From assembly GCA_017557085.1 (NCBI GenBank), contig JAFZAR010000013.1, positions 1-12,917 on the forward strand: a DNA stretch of 12,917 bases, written 5' to 3'. A program made the position numbers and the translations under genes. Below, piece by piece: positions 12,745-12,917 of this stretch. The DNA comes from Verrucomicrobiota bacterium. Lineage in GTDB: Bacteria > Verrucomicrobiota > Verrucomicrobiia > Limisphaerales > UBA1412. The notes under the pieces were generated by a model. It ran no database searches and was not told where the DNA came from. It saw only the letters and a program-made list of their open reading frames with translations. The number at the start of each line of letters is the position of its first letter. The first letter of the stretch is position 1.

Positions 12745-12766
12745 GTAACATGCAATTTGCATTTAC
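12745..12766. promoter_or_regulatory. Palindrome upstream of the DUF4332 gene
   Basis: The perfect core ATGCAA-T-TTGCAT (12750-12762) is extended on both sides by GTAA and TTAC, with one bulged C. It lies about 30 bases before the chosen ATG on the minus strand, where a promoter is expected, and may be an operator. Function is inferred from position. Confidence 0.35.
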
Positions 12767-12907
12767 ATCTGCAACTTTAAACAAAATATTTCTTGTTATC
12801 AAATACTTTTATTTTTTTTTAATAAAACGAATGCGATAGCTCTGTTTTTTAGGCTGTACCGATTAAAAACCAGAACCGTTTAACGATAGCTGCGGAGGAA
12901 ATCGTTT

Positions 12908-12917
12908 GTGAGTTACC
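12908..12917 (+). CDS. Possible start of a gene cut by the right edge
   Basis: A strong ribosome binding site, GGAGGAA (12894-12900), stands 7 bases before GTG (12908). Only GTG-AGT-TAC can be read before the window ends, so nothing can be said of the product. The call rests on the ribosome binding site and spacing alone. Confidence 0.3.

Noticed and set aside
1..12917. CRISPR array, insertion sequence, phage or toxin-antitoxin genes
   Set aside because: No regularly spaced repeats, transposase or integrase motifs, terminal inverted repeats around a gene, or small paired ORFs with such motifs were seen.

Overview
This 12.9 kb window is a normal, densely coding piece of bacterial chromosome with moderate GC. 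It holds 14 well-supported protein genes, one tRNA gene and several short palindromes. The mix of families suggests a Gram-negative member of the Planctomycetes-Verrucomicrobia-Lentisphaerae group, perhaps a gut or sediment Lentisphaerota/Victivallales-like lineage. That mix includes a SGNH hydrolase of the GNS...EKDYVHLL type, a Tat-exported Pectate_lyase_3-type beta-helix protein, a phosphoheptose-isomerase-like SIS protein and a TviB/WbpO-type sugar dehydrogenase. The assignment is an inference from protein style and is not proven. I found no phage, insertion sequence, CRISPR array or toxin-antitoxin pair.

Positions 1-1900: a ferrochelatase gene (hemH, cut by the left edge, minus strand) is divergent from a GmhA-like SIS isomerase gene (plus strand). 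The latter ends at a clear intrinsic terminator and converges on a PlsC-type acyltransferase gene (minus strand). Positions 2076-4901: a tight plus-strand cluster of three genes encodes an exported SGNH hydrolase, a UDP-N-acetylhexosamine 6-dehydrogenase (TviB/WbpO type) and an AlkD-like DNA alkylation repair protein. Most of positions 476-4208 therefore concerns envelope sugars and lipids.

Positions 4936-7769: tRNA-Arg(TCT) with its own promoter is followed by a 304-base AT-rich gap. The gap holds a 12-bp tandem repeat, a possible 40-codon ORF and a palindrome near the next gene. Then comes a two-gene unit: lemA and a 570-residue membrane protein of unknown function, joined by a TTGA stop/start overlap with a good ribosome binding site. 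This pair is the most interesting content of the window.

Positions 7832-10775 (all minus strand): nrdR, an unrecognised 170-residue protein (ATGA overlap with nrdR) and a HIT-family hydrolase form one operon. After a 55-bp double palindrome come panB (pantothenate synthesis) and a flavodoxin-like oxidoreductase. Positions 10846-12716 (minus strand): the exported beta-helix protein, with terminators at both ends, and a 135-residue DUF4332 helix-hairpin-helix protein. The last bases look like the ribosome binding site and start codon of a plus-strand gene that continues beyond the window.

Most of the region is housekeeping. The observations worth following up are the LemA-partner protein, the altered metal-site residues in the GmhA-like protein, the nrdR-linked unknown gene, and palindromic sites upstream of lemA, nrdR and the DUF4332 gene.
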